A DNA stretch of 64,000 bases from Chryseobacterium sp. JV274 (GCF_903969135.1 NZ_LR824569.1:496001-560000); one strand, 5' to 3'. Counted from the first letter of the stretch, positions 25,343-34,906 are shown. Program-made: numbers and translations. Notes: a model not told the origin generated them from the sequence alone.

Positions 25343-27223
25343 ATGAAAAAACTAATTATACTTTTAACCTGCATGTTATGGAGTATGACATGCATTAATG
25401 CCCAATGTCCAAACGGTGATGCGGAAATGGGTAATTTCAGCAACTGGCAGACTTATGTGGGAAGCAATACAACAGGAACCCTGAATTTATCAACCTTTAC
25501 TCCAAGTCTATCACCAACCCAGCATACCGTGACGGGAATAGGTAATGACCCGATACTAGGCGCTTCTTTACCGATGGTGGGAGAAGGCAACAGTGCTTTC
25601 AGATTAGGAAATTCTACAGCTATGAACGGTGCAGAAATCATGTCTTATACCTTCACAGCAGGAAGCTCTATATCATTTATGTATGCTTTGGTTTTACAGG
25701 GAGCCCACAGCGATTCTATGATCAATGGATTTTTCAGTTATTGGGTCAGCAGAACCAATGACCTTGCCAACAGTACCGCACCTGGTAATCTGGTCATTTC
25801 CCCTGTTAAAATTAACGGCAGCAACGTGGCTGATCCATTCCTCCAGACCACAAGCTATAATGGTGAACCTCTCTCATGGAAGGAGTGGCAGACGTTATGT
25901 CTTCCTATTCCTTCTCAGGATGTCGGCCAGCAGCTGACCATTTATTTTGCAACAGCAGACTGCAGAGATAGCGGACATTTTGGCTATGCTTACATAGATG
26001 CCCTTTGCAAGCCGGTACCTCCTGAACCTGTACTTGTAGGACCTTCTACAGTATGTAATATTGATGATCCCATTCTTTTTAGCGGAAGCCGCACAACTAA
26101 TGAGTCTCAATATGTATGGTTTGCCCAGGAATGTGATGCTTTGGGGAACCTCATCGGAAGCCCGCCTTTTGCTGTCATCCGTAATGGGCCTGTAGGAACT
26201 TACAGCTTGCGGTCCAGTGGGATTAATTTACAAAGCGGGCATTATTATAAAGTTACTCTTCAGGTCCGGAACTGTACCAGTGGCTGGGTAGTGATTTCAA
26301 AAATTGTTAAAATAGAATTCCCTATCATTCAGACAAGCAATAAAGTGATCTGCTGTGGCTCAAGCGTTAAATTAAGAGCCAGTGTGAATGCTCCGGGTAA
26401 TGGTTCAGCCACAAGCTACAAATGGTATGATGAAGCGGGTAATTTTATAGGTAACGGCAGCGTATCCTATAGCGGACCTATTGGCGGACCCTTTACTCCG
26501 GCTAACGATATCACTGTAACACCTACCAAATGTACCAAGTACAGGGTTGTATTTGAATATAACGGCTGTAAAAATTCACAATGGGTATATGTTACTCTTA
26601 TTCAGAATGTGCGAGGTGCTTTCGGATGTGTAAGCTATAATAACTGTACAGGAACAGGCACTGTAAAATTTGACCCGTGGATCAAACTCTGCGGTAATGA
26701 AGCTGAAGTAGGTCCGGATTACGGTTTTCATATGCAGCAGGCTACAAACAGCATTAAGTATTCCTGGAACACAGGCAGTACCAGTGATACCTCTGCTGTA
26801 ACAGGAAACACAGCTTCAACGGTAACTGTCACAAGTGCTTGCGGAACGAATACGGCAACAATCACTCCTCCGGTTTTTACAGGCGCTTTTCCAGGCTTAT
26901 TTAAACCTACCGGCATGTCTGTAACCAATCCGTTTGTTATTTATAACACGATGATGAACCAATATGCCATACCTGCATATAATGCCTATTCGTATGAACT
27001 TAGTGTGTATGACCGCTGGGGAACCCGTGTTTACTACAAATATGAAACGACCTGTCTCGGTTTTTATAACGGTCAGATCAGATGGGATGGAAGATACACT
27101 CCTGATGCGAACGGTAATCCGGGACCATATGTTAATATTCCGGGAGTATACTCATGGAGCCTTAAGCTGACCAATTGTTCCGGCAGCGAAAACTTTAAAG
27201 GTGATGTAACTTTTATACAGTAA
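25343..27223 (+). CDS. Large secreted protein with type B-like T9SS sorting domain
   Basis: From the ATG at 25343 the protein has 626 residues and a clean signal peptide (KKLIILLTCMLWSMTCINAQC). The N-terminal third (CPNGDAEMGNFSNWQTYVG, MSYTFTAGSSISFMYALVL) looks like a carbohydrate- or surface-binding beta sandwich, and cysteine-containing Ig-like segments follow (KVICCGSSVKLRASVN, TPTKCTKYRVVFEYNGCKN). The C-terminus (YSYELSVYDRWGTRVYYK, GVYSWSLKLTN, KGDVTFIQ) resembles the gliding-associated type B sorting domain. The long frame begins upstream, but the signal peptide fixes the start. Its function is unknown; it may be an adhesin partner of the preceding gene product. Confidence 0.88.
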   Translation: MKKLIILLTCMLWSMTCINAQCPNGDAEMGNFSNWQTYVGSNTTGTLNLSTFTPSLSPTQHTVTGIGNDPILGASLPMVGEGNSAFRLGNSTAMNGAEIMSYTFTAGSSISFMYALVLQGAHSDSMINGFFSYWVSRTNDLANSTAPGNLVISPVKINGSNVADPFLQTTSYNGEPLSWKEWQTLCLPIPSQDVGQQLTIYFATADCRDSGHFGYAYIDALCKPVPPEPVLVGPSTVCNIDDPILFSGSRTTNESQYVWFAQECDALGNLIGSPPFAVIRNGPVGTYSLRSSGINLQSGHYYKVTLQVRNCTSGWVVISKIVKIEFPIIQTSNKVICCGSSVKLRASVNAPGNGSATSYKWYDEAGNFIGNGSVSYSGPIGGPFTPANDITVTPTKCTKYRVVFEYNGCKNSQWVYVTLIQNVRGAFGCVSYNNCTGTGTVKFDPWIKLCGNEAEVGPDYGFHMQQATNSIKYSWNTGSTSDTSAVTGNTASTVTVTSACGTNTATITPPVFTGAFPGLFKPTGMSVTNPFVIYNTMMNQYAIPAYNAYSYELSVYDRWGTRVYYKYETTCLGFYNGQIRWDGRYTPDANGNPGPYVNIPGVYSWSLKLTNCSGSENFKGDVTFIQ

Positions 27224-27250
27224 TTTGATTTTCAGATTCAATTTTATAAA

Positions 27251-27285
27251 AAATCCCGACATTTTTTGTGTCGGGATTTCTTTTG
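27251..27285. terminator. Bidirectional terminator between convergent genes
   Basis: AAATCCCGACA (27251-27261) pairs perfectly with TGTCGGGATTT (27269-27279); the flanks are A-rich and T-rich. Confidence 0.9.
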
Positions 27286-27317
27286 CTGGTATAACTAAAG
27301 TTTTAATAGATCAACTC

Positions 27318-27923
27318 TTATGCTTTATTCGGTTTGCTTACATATTTATTGCCTTTTATAAAAAACCGCCAGGGTAAAAATGCATCTTCCTGTGCATATG
27401 CAACACCTATACGGGGAGCTTTTATAATATTATCAGAGGAATATTGAATTCCGTGATTTTCAATCCATATTTCATTTCCATCCAGGTCTTTTTTATTAAA
27501 AGATTTATCAATACCTAAAGCTTTGGCTGCAGATCCGGGGCCGGAAGAAATAGCCGCTTTATCGGCAGGCATATTCCGTCTGAGTTCCATGATGTCTTTT
27601 CCTACCAGCGGCTCAACAGCTCTGATTAGTACAGCATGAGGCTCGTCTTTTACAGAGGTCACAATATTGAACAGATGATGAATTCCGTAGCATAAATAAA
27701 CATAGGAAACACCACCGTGACTGTACAACGTTTCAGTGCGGTCTGTCCGTCGGCCTCCATAAGCATGGGAAGCTTTATCCAGTACTCCGAAATAGGCTTC
27801 TGTTTCTACAATAATTCCGGCTGTTACTTCACCATTTATATCTGTAAAAAGAACTTTTCCCAGAAGATCCTGAGCGAGAAAAAGGACATCCTGGTTGGAA
27901 TAATAGGAGAGTGGCAGTTTCAA
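27318..27923 (-). CDS. DNA-3-methyladenine glycosylase (AAG/MPG family)
   Basis: The 201-residue enzyme excises alkylated and deaminated purines. The active-site segment VETEAYFG supplies Glu42, which activates water, and Tyr44, which stacks on the flipped base; His53 in KASHAYGGRR is also conserved. YVYLCYGIHHLFNIVT matches the DNA-contact region of the human enzyme. The length is typical of bacterial members. It is unrelated in fold to AlkA-type enzymes. It stands alone, convergent with the secreted-protein gene. Confidence 0.95.
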   Translation of the reverse strand: MKLPLSYYSNQDVLFLAQDLLGKVLFTDINGEVTAGIIVETEAYFGVLDKASHAYGGRRTDRTETLYSHGGVSYVYLCYGIHHLFNIVTSVKDEPHAVLIRAVEPLVGKDIMELRRNMPADKAAISSGPGSAAKALGIDKSFNKKDLDGNEIWIENHGIQYSSDNIIKAPRIGVAYAQEDAFLPWRFFIKGNKYVSKPNKA

Positions 27924-28053
27924 ATGAATGGTTTTTATGAATTTAACAGGTTAAAAGTAAGGATATAAAAACAATTTTCATAGAGATAAACAGATTGTCA
28001 CTACATTTGAATATGAGTTATTGATATTCATTCAATCCAAAAGCAAAATTATA

Positions 28054-28479
28054 ATGAAATCTTTTAATTTGACGCTGTTTATGATTACTTTTTGTCTGAC
28101 AGCATTGGCATTCAATATTCCTTATCAGCAATCGTATCAAAAAATGATTGTCGGAAAATGGCATCCTGTACTTTCCTATGCTGAAGGGATTGAAACTAAC
28201 GGAAAACGTACTGTAATAAATAATTCTAAATTTAGCAGCAAAGATATCATGCAGTTTAATGCTGACGGTTCTATTATGGATAGTGGACAGCTTTACTTTT
28301 CATATTCATTCGGTCCTGATTATAAGACGTTATCTTTATTTGATGGAAGCAACTCTGAAAGAAAATTTGAAATCATTCAATTAGACAAAACAACCATGAA
28401 AATTGTAATGAAAGAGACAGACAAGTACAAAGGAGAGCCCTTTTATATAACCTGGACTATTGTATTTAAAAGAAAATAA
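28054..28479 (+). CDS. Small exported protein, lipocalin-like
   Basis: From the ATG at 28054 the protein has 141 residues with a signal peptide (FNLTLFMITFCLTALAF). The mature part begins with KMIVGKWHPVLSYAEG, where GKW resembles the opening strand of lipocalin-like domains common in this phylum, and continues with beta-rich segments (QFNADGSIMDSGQLYFSYSF, TTMKIVMKE, ITWTIVFKRK). Such proteins may bind small hydrophobic molecules; no ligand is known. A longer frame starting with TTG at 28021 is less likely. Confidence 0.75.
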   Translation: MKSFNLTLFMITFCLTALAFNIPYQQSYQKMIVGKWHPVLSYAEGIETNGKRTVINNSKFSSKDIMQFNADGSIMDSGQLYFSYSFGPDYKTLSLFDGSNSERKFEIIQLDKTTMKIVMKETDKYKGEPFYITWTIVFKRK

Positions 28480-28608
28480 AACTTATATAAAAATGGAAAT
28501 CCAACATTATCTATAACCTTTCAAAAGAGGTGATATCTTTAACCATATTTTAAGTGAGTTCTAATTGTATTCTAATGCATTAAAGCTTTACTGCTGCATT
28601 ATTAGCTT

Positions 28609-28616
28609 TAATTTTG
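28609..28616 (+). promoter_or_regulatory. -7 promoter element directly before the outer-membrane protein gene
   Basis: TAATTTTG matches TAnnTTTG, and TTTA (28587-28590) stands 18 bases upstream. The ATG at 28621 begins five bases after the box, so the message may be leaderless. Confidence 0.5.
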
Positions 28617-28620
28617 CAAA

Positions 28621-29184
28621 ATGGAAAAGAAAAAATTATCTGCAGCTTTATGTAAAACTACTTGCTTGTTATTATTAATTGTTGGCAGTAACGTGATTAA
28701 AGCCCAAAGTAAGGGAAGCTCAGAGATAAAAATTGCCTATGGACTTGGAACCACCACAGATTTTATTAATGCTTTCAGCAGTGTGTTTACATTTGGTTAT
28801 GGCCCCTATGAGACAGAAAATTCCGGAGCTTTTGTCGTTGAATATAACTATGCAATAAAGGATAAATGGATTATTGGGACAGACCTCGCATATCAACAGG
28901 TAACGAGAGAATATTCCGATAAATCATCAGAAAAATCACACAATTATACTTTTGCCGTAAAAAGTAACTACAACTATATATCCAAGCCAAAGTTTCGCAT
29001 GTATTCCGGAATAGGATTAGGATTAACATTGGAAAAGAGTAGGAATCCTTTACAAAATGTCTCACATTTTAATTATCAGCTTACAGGACTCGGAATCAGA
29101 TTAGGAGGCAGACTGGGAGTAAATGCTGAAGTAGGTTTTGGATATAAAGGAATAGGAAATATAGGGCTGGCTTACAGTTTATAA
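28621..29184 (+). CDS. Small outer-membrane beta-barrel protein
   Basis: The 187-residue protein has a signal peptide (LCKTTCLLLLIVGSNVIKAQ) and a series of amphipathic strands with aromatic residues (GAFVVEYNYAIKDKWIIGTDLAYQQVT, FRMYSGIGLGLTLE, NAEVGFGYKGIGNIGLAYSL), as in OmpA/OmpX-like barrels. No periplasmic peptidoglycan-binding domain is attached. Its role is unknown. It stands alone before a bidirectional terminator. Confidence 0.8.
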   Translation: MEKKKLSAALCKTTCLLLLIVGSNVIKAQSKGSSEIKIAYGLGTTTDFINAFSSVFTFGYGPYETENSGAFVVEYNYAIKDKWIIGTDLAYQQVTREYSDKSSEKSHNYTFAVKSNYNYISKPKFRMYSGIGLGLTLEKSRNPLQNVSHFNYQLTGLGIRLGGRLGVNAEVGFGYKGIGNIGLAYSL

Positions 29185-29220
29185 TAAGCAGGATCAATAT
29201 TCATTACCCCTATTTAAAAG

Positions 29221-29255
29221 AAAAACCAGATAATCTGATATCTGGTTTTTTCTTT
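29221..29255. terminator. Bidirectional terminator between convergent genes
   Basis: AAAAACCAGATA (29221-29232) pairs perfectly with TATCTGGTTTTT (29239-29250) across a six-base loop. Confidence 0.92.
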
Positions 29256-29256
29256 T

Positions 29257-31428
29257 CTATTTTCCTCCCGGAGGACAATGTTCTTTTAAAAATTTAGTAA
29301 ACATTGTAGCAAGGTGCAGTGATGTCCCTTCTCCTTCATCAATAGAGTGTGTTCGGTTAGGGTAAGACATCAGCTGAAACTGTTTGTTGTATTTTACCAG
29401 TTCGTTGATGTATACTTCTGTATTCTGATAGTGTACATTATCATCACCTGTTCCGTGAACCAGTAAAAGATTTCCTTTTAGATTTTTAGCATAAGCCAGT
29501 GGAGATCCATTGACAAAATCTTCTCTGTTCTCCTTTGGAAGCCCCATATACCTTTCCTGGTATATATTATCATAGAACAGCTGATTAGCCACCGGAGCAA
29601 TAGCAATCCCTGTCTGGTAAATATCAGGATATTGTCCCAAAAGGTTCAGGGTAGAAGAACCTCCGCCGCTCCATCCCCATACGGCAACCCTTGAGGTATC
29701 TGCATAAGGCCATTTTGCAAATAAAGCTTTGGCTCCCATTGCCTGATCACGGATATTAAGCTGTCCTATTTTACGGTACACCGATTTTCTCCATTCACGG
29801 CCTCTTGGAGCAGGTGTTCCGCGGTTTTCAAGAGAAACATACAGATAACCATCTTCAGCCATATCACCAACATATAAATCATTCCATCCTGTATAGAAAC
29901 TGTCTGTTACCGTTTGTGTTGCCGGTTCTCCATAAACCATAAAAACAATCGGATATTTTTTATTAGGATCAAAATTTTTAGGTTTTACTACCCATCCGTC
30001 CAATGTAACTCCATCCTGTGTTGCAATCTGGAAAAATTCTGCTTTAGACCTTGCAGGGTCTGCTTTTGCTGTTCTTTTGGCAGCAACCAGTTCTTTATGT
30101 TCCGGAAGTGAAATTACTGAACCCATTGAAATTGCATTGACACTGTTATTCGTAAAGAGAGCAATCTTCCCATTGGGTGATATTGTATATTTATTAGAAC
30201 CTTTATAAGCTTCAGGAGTTACTTTTTGTGCTTTTCCTCCTTTCATACTTACTTTATACAGGTATTTCTGCGTCGCATTATTGGGTGAAGCTGAAAAGTA
30301 GATTTGTTTGTTCTGAACATCGAAAAACTCAGGTTTTATTACATCGAAAGCATCTTTTGTAATCAATGTTTCCTTACCGCTCATATCTATTTTATAAATA
30401 TGTCTCCATCCGTCTTTTTCAGAAAGCCAAAGGAATTCTTTTCCATTTTCAATCCAGTCCCAGCCACTTGGGTCATTATCATTCCAGCGGGATTTGATAT
30501 CAATCCATGCAGCATCTGTTTCCGTATAAATAGCCTTACTGCTGCCGGAACTGGCATCTGCTACAATAATTTTACTTTGATTCTGCTTTCTGTTCAATTG
30601 CTGGAGAATAATGGATTTAGAATCCAGTACCCATTCCATTCTCGGAATATAGTTTTGTATTTCATCCCCTGCAATATCTGTTTTCTTTGAAGATTTAGAG
30701 GCAAGATCATAGAACCAGATGCTGCATCCTGAAGGATTTTCGCCCACTTTCGGATACTCTACAGGAACTGTAAATGAATACAGACTGTCTGTATTGTTGA
30801 TCATCAGGAAGTTTTTTGTACCTCTTGCATCCAGTTTCCAGTAGGCAATTTTGTTACCGTCCGGTGACCATCGGAAACCATCCTGAGTTCCAAACTCCTC
30901 TTCATAGACCCAGTCGAAAGTCCCGTTGATCATTCCGTCTGTTCCATCGGTAGTGATCTTGGTCATCTGATTGTTTGAAAGATCTTCAACATAAATATTA
31001 TGCTTAGACACATACGCTACTTTTTTTCCATCCGGAGAATATTTTGCAAACATCAGTGATGAAGATGGCAGGCCTTTCCCAAGCTGGGTAAGTTTTTTAG
31101 TGTTTTTATCGAAAATCCAGTAATCTCCACGGGTATTGTCTCTCCATACTTTCCGGGTATTGGCAAAGAGTAATAAACTTTTGTCGTCCGGAGATACCTG
31201 AAAACTTTGTACCTGCAACGCTTCAGAACTTCCCGCAGGAATCAGTGCATTGCTGTCTAAAAGAGTTTGGTCTTTTCCGGGATGCAGTACATCAACAATT
31301 TCAACCCCTTTTTTAGTAAATGAATAGTAAGCATTGCCATCCGGAGTCCACTGTGTCTTTTGTGCAGCCAATGGTGACAGACACAGGAAGTACAATGCAA
31401 TAGCCGTTAGTTTTTTTATGTTCTTCAT
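29257..31428 (-). CDS. Dipeptidyl peptidase IV (S9B family)
   Basis: From the ATG at 31428 the protein has 723 residues and a signal peptide ending near LSPLAAQ, so it acts outside the cytoplasm. The beta-propeller carries DWVYEEEFG, the glutamate motif by which true DPP IV enzymes hold the free N-terminus. The hydrolase part has Ser587 in WGWSGGGSS, Asp662 or Asp663 in HGTGDDNVHY and His694 in NRTHSIDEG. It cleaves X-Pro or X-Ala dipeptides from peptides. The gene lies 19 bases after an Xaa-Pro aminopeptidase gene, so the two are one operon for proline-containing peptides. Confidence 0.95.
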   Translation of the reverse strand: MKNIKKLTAIALYFLCLSPLAAQKTQWTPDGNAYYSFTKKGVEIVDVLHPGKDQTLLDSNALIPAGSSEALQVQSFQVSPDDKSLLLFANTRKVWRDNTRGDYWIFDKNTKKLTQLGKGLPSSSLMFAKYSPDGKKVAYVSKHNIYVEDLSNNQMTKITTDGTDGMINGTFDWVYEEEFGTQDGFRWSPDGNKIAYWKLDARGTKNFLMINNTDSLYSFTVPVEYPKVGENPSGCSIWFYDLASKSSKKTDIAGDEIQNYIPRMEWVLDSKSIILQQLNRKQNQSKIIVADASSGSSKAIYTETDAAWIDIKSRWNDNDPSGWDWIENGKEFLWLSEKDGWRHIYKIDMSGKETLITKDAFDVIKPEFFDVQNKQIYFSASPNNATQKYLYKVSMKGGKAQKVTPEAYKGSNKYTISPNGKIALFTNNSVNAISMGSVISLPEHKELVAAKRTAKADPARSKAEFFQIATQDGVTLDGWVVKPKNFDPNKKYPIVFMVYGEPATQTVTDSFYTGWNDLYVGDMAEDGYLYVSLENRGTPAPRGREWRKSVYRKIGQLNIRDQAMGAKALFAKWPYADTSRVAVWGWSGGGSSTLNLLGQYPDIYQTGIAIAPVANQLFYDNIYQERYMGLPKENREDFVNGSPLAYAKNLKGNLLLVHGTGDDNVHYQNTEVYINELVKYNKQFQLMSYPNRTHSIDEGEGTSLHLATMFTKFLKEHCPPGGK

Positions 31429-31447
31429 AGATAGTATTTGATTAAGC

Positions 31448-32836
31448 TCAATGTTCAGCTCTGTAATTTTCAATTTCTTCAACTGTTTTGATCAGCCCGT
31501 TCCCAAGAAGTCTGTATCCGTCATCCGTGATCAGGAAATCATCTTCCACACGGATTCCTCCGAAGTTTCGGTATTCATTCACTGTATCATAATTAATAAA
31601 ATCTGCATTTTTATTTTCAGCCTGCCAGATATCAATCAGTTCCGGGATCATATAAATACCGGGTTCAACTGTTACTACAAATCCGGATTCAAGGGCTTTT
31701 CCTAAGCGTAAAGATTTAAGACCGAATGTATTGGTATCTTTGGGTTCTTCTTCGGTATAGCCGATATACTGCTCTCCAAGATCTTCCATATCATGCACAT
31801 CAAGTCCCATCATATGCCCCAATCCGCATTGAAAAAACAGAGTATGGGCATGGTTTTTTACCGCTTCTTCAGGGTTTCCTTTCATCAGTCCGAGATCTAT
31901 AAGACCTTCTACCAGGTATTGTGAGGCTTTCAGATGAATATCTTTGAATCTTACTCCCGGTTTAAGAAGCTGCTGGGCATTGTTAAAAGCATTCAGAACC
32001 ACTTCATACATTTCCTTTTGCTTAGTGGTAAAGGTTTTGCCCGCAGGAAATGTTCTGGTAAGGTCTCCCGCATATCCCATTGCAGTTTCCGCTCCGGAAT
32101 CATTAAGGAAAAGATCTCCCTCTTTCAAGGTATTGAGACGGTAGTGGTTATGCAGAATTCCTCCGTTGATGGTTACGATCGGAGGATAAGACATCTGACA
32201 TTCTTTATTGGCAGCAAGATATTGAATGGCATTCGCAATTTCATATTCTTTAATGCCTGGTTTTGCAATCTGCATTGCCAGCAAATGCATTTCATTGGAT
32301 ACATTCACTGCCTGTTCTATCTGCACTATTTCCTGAGGCTCTTTTATAGAACGCTGCTTCACAATGGCTTTAATCATCTCTGCAGAAGGCTGTAATGCTG
32401 CTATTTTAATTCCAAGCAGATCGCCAAGCAAAATTTTATTGGAAGACTGATATGGAGGAAGATAATGTACCTTTCTGCCGGAAGTCTGTGCTTTCAGAAT
32501 ATATTGAGCAAGCTCTGTATATGGCATGGTTTCCTGTACTCCGGATTTCAGACTTTTCTCTTTCAGTGTTTCCTGTCTGCCCATCCATACGATGTCATCT
32601 ATACTTAATTCATCTCCGAAAACAATGGTCTTATTCTCATCAATATCAATAATGGCCGCAATACGGGGTTCCTGGATTCCGAAATAATATAAATAGGTAC
32701 TGTCCTGGCGGAAATAATAAGGATTGTGTTCAAAATTCACAGGGTTCTCTATATTTCCCAAAAACAATAAAATTCCGTTGGCTACATTACTTTGTAATAC
32801 TTTTCTTCTATCTTGATAGGTTTGTGTTGAAAACAT
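31448..32836 (-). CDS. Xaa-Pro aminopeptidase (M24B, aminopeptidase P)
   Basis: The 462-residue cytoplasmic metalloenzyme removes the N-terminal residue before proline. The dinuclear metal site is visible: Asp in NDSGAETAMGYAGDLTRTFP (two Asp), His in GLGHMMGLDVHD, Glu in VTVEPGIYM and Glu in GGIRVEDDFL. The N-terminal part is the creatinase-like domain that orients the substrate. It is first in an operon with dipeptidyl peptidase IV. Next to hydroxyproline catabolic genes (33985-38666), this supports joint use of proline- and hydroxyproline-rich peptides. Confidence 0.95.
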   Translation of the reverse strand: MFSTQTYQDRRKVLQSNVANGILLFLGNIENPVNFEHNPYYFRQDSTYLYYFGIQEPRIAAIIDIDENKTIVFGDELSIDDIVWMGRQETLKEKSLKSGVQETMPYTELAQYILKAQTSGRKVHYLPPYQSSNKILLGDLLGIKIAALQPSAEMIKAIVKQRSIKEPQEIVQIEQAVNVSNEMHLLAMQIAKPGIKEYEIANAIQYLAANKECQMSYPPIVTINGGILHNHYRLNTLKEGDLFLNDSGAETAMGYAGDLTRTFPAGKTFTTKQKEMYEVVLNAFNNAQQLLKPGVRFKDIHLKASQYLVEGLIDLGLMKGNPEEAVKNHAHTLFFQCGLGHMMGLDVHDMEDLGEQYIGYTEEEPKDTNTFGLKSLRLGKALESGFVVTVEPGIYMIPELIDIWQAENKNADFINYDTVNEYRNFGGIRVEDDFLITDDGYRLLGNGLIKTVEEIENYRAEH

Positions 32837-33011
32837 ATTATGAATACTTTTTAATTTAAAGTTTTAAAGTTACGATTTTGTACTATTGACCGCTCTTTAT
32901 TCATGAAAATAAAGAATAATGTAAAGTTTGGATTTTAATTTGACATTCAGTGTTCATATTTTGCTTAAATTCGGTCATATTTTAACCGATAGCCCATAAA
33001 ATATTGATTCT

Positions 33012-33893
33012 ATGAAGAGTCTTCAGTTTTCAGTCCCTGCCGACACCAACAAAAGTATCCGCATTCAGGAAGATATAATGCCCAATTTTTATCCTTATTT
33101 CCATCGCCATACGGAAACCCAGATCATGTGGATTCTTAAAGGACACGGAACATTGGCCATAGAACAGAACCTCTTCAATTTTGAGGCTGGTGACATTTTC
33201 TATCTGGGCGCCAATCAGTCGCATGTCTTCAGGGGTAATTTTGATAAAGATGAAAAGCAAAAAGTTCATTCTATCTCTATATTTTTTGATCCTTATAAAA
33301 AGATCGCCGCATTTTTCGACTTGCCGGAATTTGGGGAACTTAAAAGTTTTATTGCCCATTCAGAAGTCGGTTTTCAGGTTGCTCCTAAACTAAAAATAAA
33401 TATTGGGGAAAACATTGCAGCATTACAAAAAACAGAAGGAGTAGAACAGATCATAGATTTCATCCGCATTTTGAACCATCTTATGCAAAACAGACATCTG
33501 CATATTCCTTTATCTTCGGAAAAAAATCTTCCTAATCACATTTCAGACTATGATCAAAGAATTATAGATGCCCAGACCTTTATTAAGAAGAACTTTGCCC
33601 AAACGAAACTTACCCTTGACAGTATTGCCCGGGAAGCCTGTATGACCCCGCAGGCATTCTGCAGATCCTTTAAAAAACGAACCCGAATCACTTATATTGA
33701 ATACCTTAATGAGCTCCGTGTACAGCGAGCATGCAGACTATTGACATCCAGCAATATGTACAGTATTTCTTCGGTTGCTTTTAATAGCGGATTCAACAGT
33801 CTTACCAATTTTAACCGCGTTTTTAAGTCCATTATGAAATATTCACCTAAAGAATACCTAAAGCATTACAAAGAGGCTACCATAGAGCAATAA
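33012..33893 (+). CDS. AraC-family regulator, likely of hydroxyproline catabolism
   Basis: The 293-residue protein has an N-terminal cupin sensor (FYPYFHRHTETQIMWILKGHG, FEAGDIFYLGANQSHVF) and a C-terminal double helix-turn-helix (LTLDSIAREACMTPQAFCRSFKKRTRITYIEYLNELRV, SISSVAFNSGFNSLTNFNRVFK). It lies directly before and in line with the four hydroxyproline genes, 91 bases upstream, and is divergent from the peptidase operon. It is therefore a good candidate regulator of one or both. The inducer would plausibly be hydroxyproline or an intermediate, but this is inference. Confidence 0.92.
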   Translation: MKSLQFSVPADTNKSIRIQEDIMPNFYPYFHRHTETQIMWILKGHGTLAIEQNLFNFEAGDIFYLGANQSHVFRGNFDKDEKQKVHSISIFFDPYKKIAAFFDLPEFGELKSFIAHSEVGFQVAPKLKINIGENIAALQKTEGVEQIIDFIRILNHLMQNRHLHIPLSSEKNLPNHISDYDQRIIDAQTFIKKNFAQTKLTLDSIAREACMTPQAFCRSFKKRTRITYIEYLNELRVQRACRLLTSSNMYSISSVAFNSGFNSLTNFNRVFKSIMKYSPKEYLKHYKEATIEQ

Positions 33894-33959
33894 AAACAAC
33901 CTGTTAAAATACGGTGAGTATCTATTAAAATATTAACATTTACCGTTTTGAAATTCCGC

Positions 33960-33967
33960 TAGTTTTG
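33960..33967 (+). promoter_or_regulatory. -7 promoter element of the hydroxyproline operon
   Basis: TAGTTTTG is an exact TAnnTTTG match, 17 bases before the ATG at 33985. No -33 element at the usual distance is seen, as would fit activation by the AraC-type protein encoded just upstream. Confidence 0.45.
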
Positions 33968-33984
33968 GATAAATATTATTTGAT

Positions 33985-34890
33985 ATGAGTACAAAACTAA
34001 ACTGGGAAGGTATTTATCCTGCTGTATTAACTCCTTTTACCAAAGAAGGTGAGATCGACTTTGAAATGTTTACTCTCAATACAGAAGCCCAGATTAAAGC
34101 AGGCGTTCATGGAATTATCCTTGCAGGAACATTAGGTGAAGCCAGTGCTTTGGAAACTGAAGAAAAATTCGAACTGCTGAAATACGCAAAAAAGATCACT
34201 CAGGGAAGAATCCCCGTTATTCTTAACCTTTCTGAAAATACGACCAAAAATGCCATATACTTTGCTCAAAAAGCTAAAGAATCAGGTGCTGACGGGCTTA
34301 TGCTGCTTCCTCCTATGCGGTATAAAGCAGACAGCCGTGAAGTGGTAGAATATTTTAAAGCAGTAGCTACTGCTACAGATCTTCCTATCCTCATTTATAA
34401 CAATCCTGTAGATTACGGAATATACGTCACCCTTGAAATGTTTGAGGAGCTTATTGAATGTCCAACTATTCAAGCTGTTAAAGAATCTACAAGAGATCTT
34501 GCCAATGTAACCAGAATGATTAACCGTTTTGGAAAAAGAATAAAAATTCTTGGTGGGGTAGATACCATTTGTCTGGAAACCCTCATGCTTGGTGCAGACG
34601 GCCTTGTGGCAGGTCTTGTAGATGCTTTTCCTAATGAAACTATGGCAATGTATAACTCCGTTAAAACAGGTAAATATGACAAAGCCATAGCAATCTACAG
34701 ATGGTTTATGCCATTATTGGAACTGGATATTCATCCTAAACTTATTCAGTACATCAAACTGGCTGCTACAGCGGAAGGGATCAGCAGTCCTTATGTAAGA
34801 GCACCACGCCTGGAACTTCATGGCGAAGAAGCTGAAACAGTAAAAAAGATCATTGAAGAGGGCATAGCCAACCGCCCGGTATTAGATTAA
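33985..34890 (+). CDS. DapA-family deaminase, probable 1-pyrroline-4-hydroxy-2-carboxylate deaminase
   Basis: The 301-residue (beta/alpha)8 lyase has the Schiff-base lysine Lys166 in IQAVKESTRDL and Tyr138 in LIYNNPVDYG, as in the dihydrodipicolinate synthase superfamily. The GTLGEAS loop replaces the usual GTTGE. Its neighbours are a ketoglutarate-semialdehyde-type dehydrogenase, a 4-hydroxyproline epimerase and a D-amino-acid oxidoreductase, so it most likely converts pyrroline-4-hydroxy-2-carboxylate to 2-oxoglutarate semialdehyde with release of ammonia. A lysine-synthesis role is unlikely in this setting. The next gene starts 16 bases later. Confidence 0.9.
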   Translation: MSTKLNWEGIYPAVLTPFTKEGEIDFEMFTLNTEAQIKAGVHGIILAGTLGEASALETEEKFELLKYAKKITQGRIPVILNLSENTTKNAIYFAQKAKESGADGLMLLPPMRYKADSREVVEYFKAVATATDLPILIYNNPVDYGIYVTLEMFEELIECPTIQAVKESTRDLANVTRMINRFGKRIKILGGVDTICLETLMLGADGLVAGLVDAFPNETMAMYNSVKTGKYDKAIAIYRWFMPLLELDIHPKLIQYIKLAATAEGISSPYVRAPRLELHGEEAETVKKIIEEGIANRPVLD

Positions 34891-34906
34891 CTTCAGAAAT
34901 AAAGCT

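Noticed and set aside
31429-31482. Upstream start of dipeptidyl peptidase IV
   Set aside because: The signal peptide begins at 31428, and the extra codons overlap the end of the aminopeptidase gene.
31934-32395. Plus-strand open frame of 153 codons inside the aminopeptidase gene
   Set aside because: Antisense of the M24 catalytic domain, whose metal ligands are all on the other strand.
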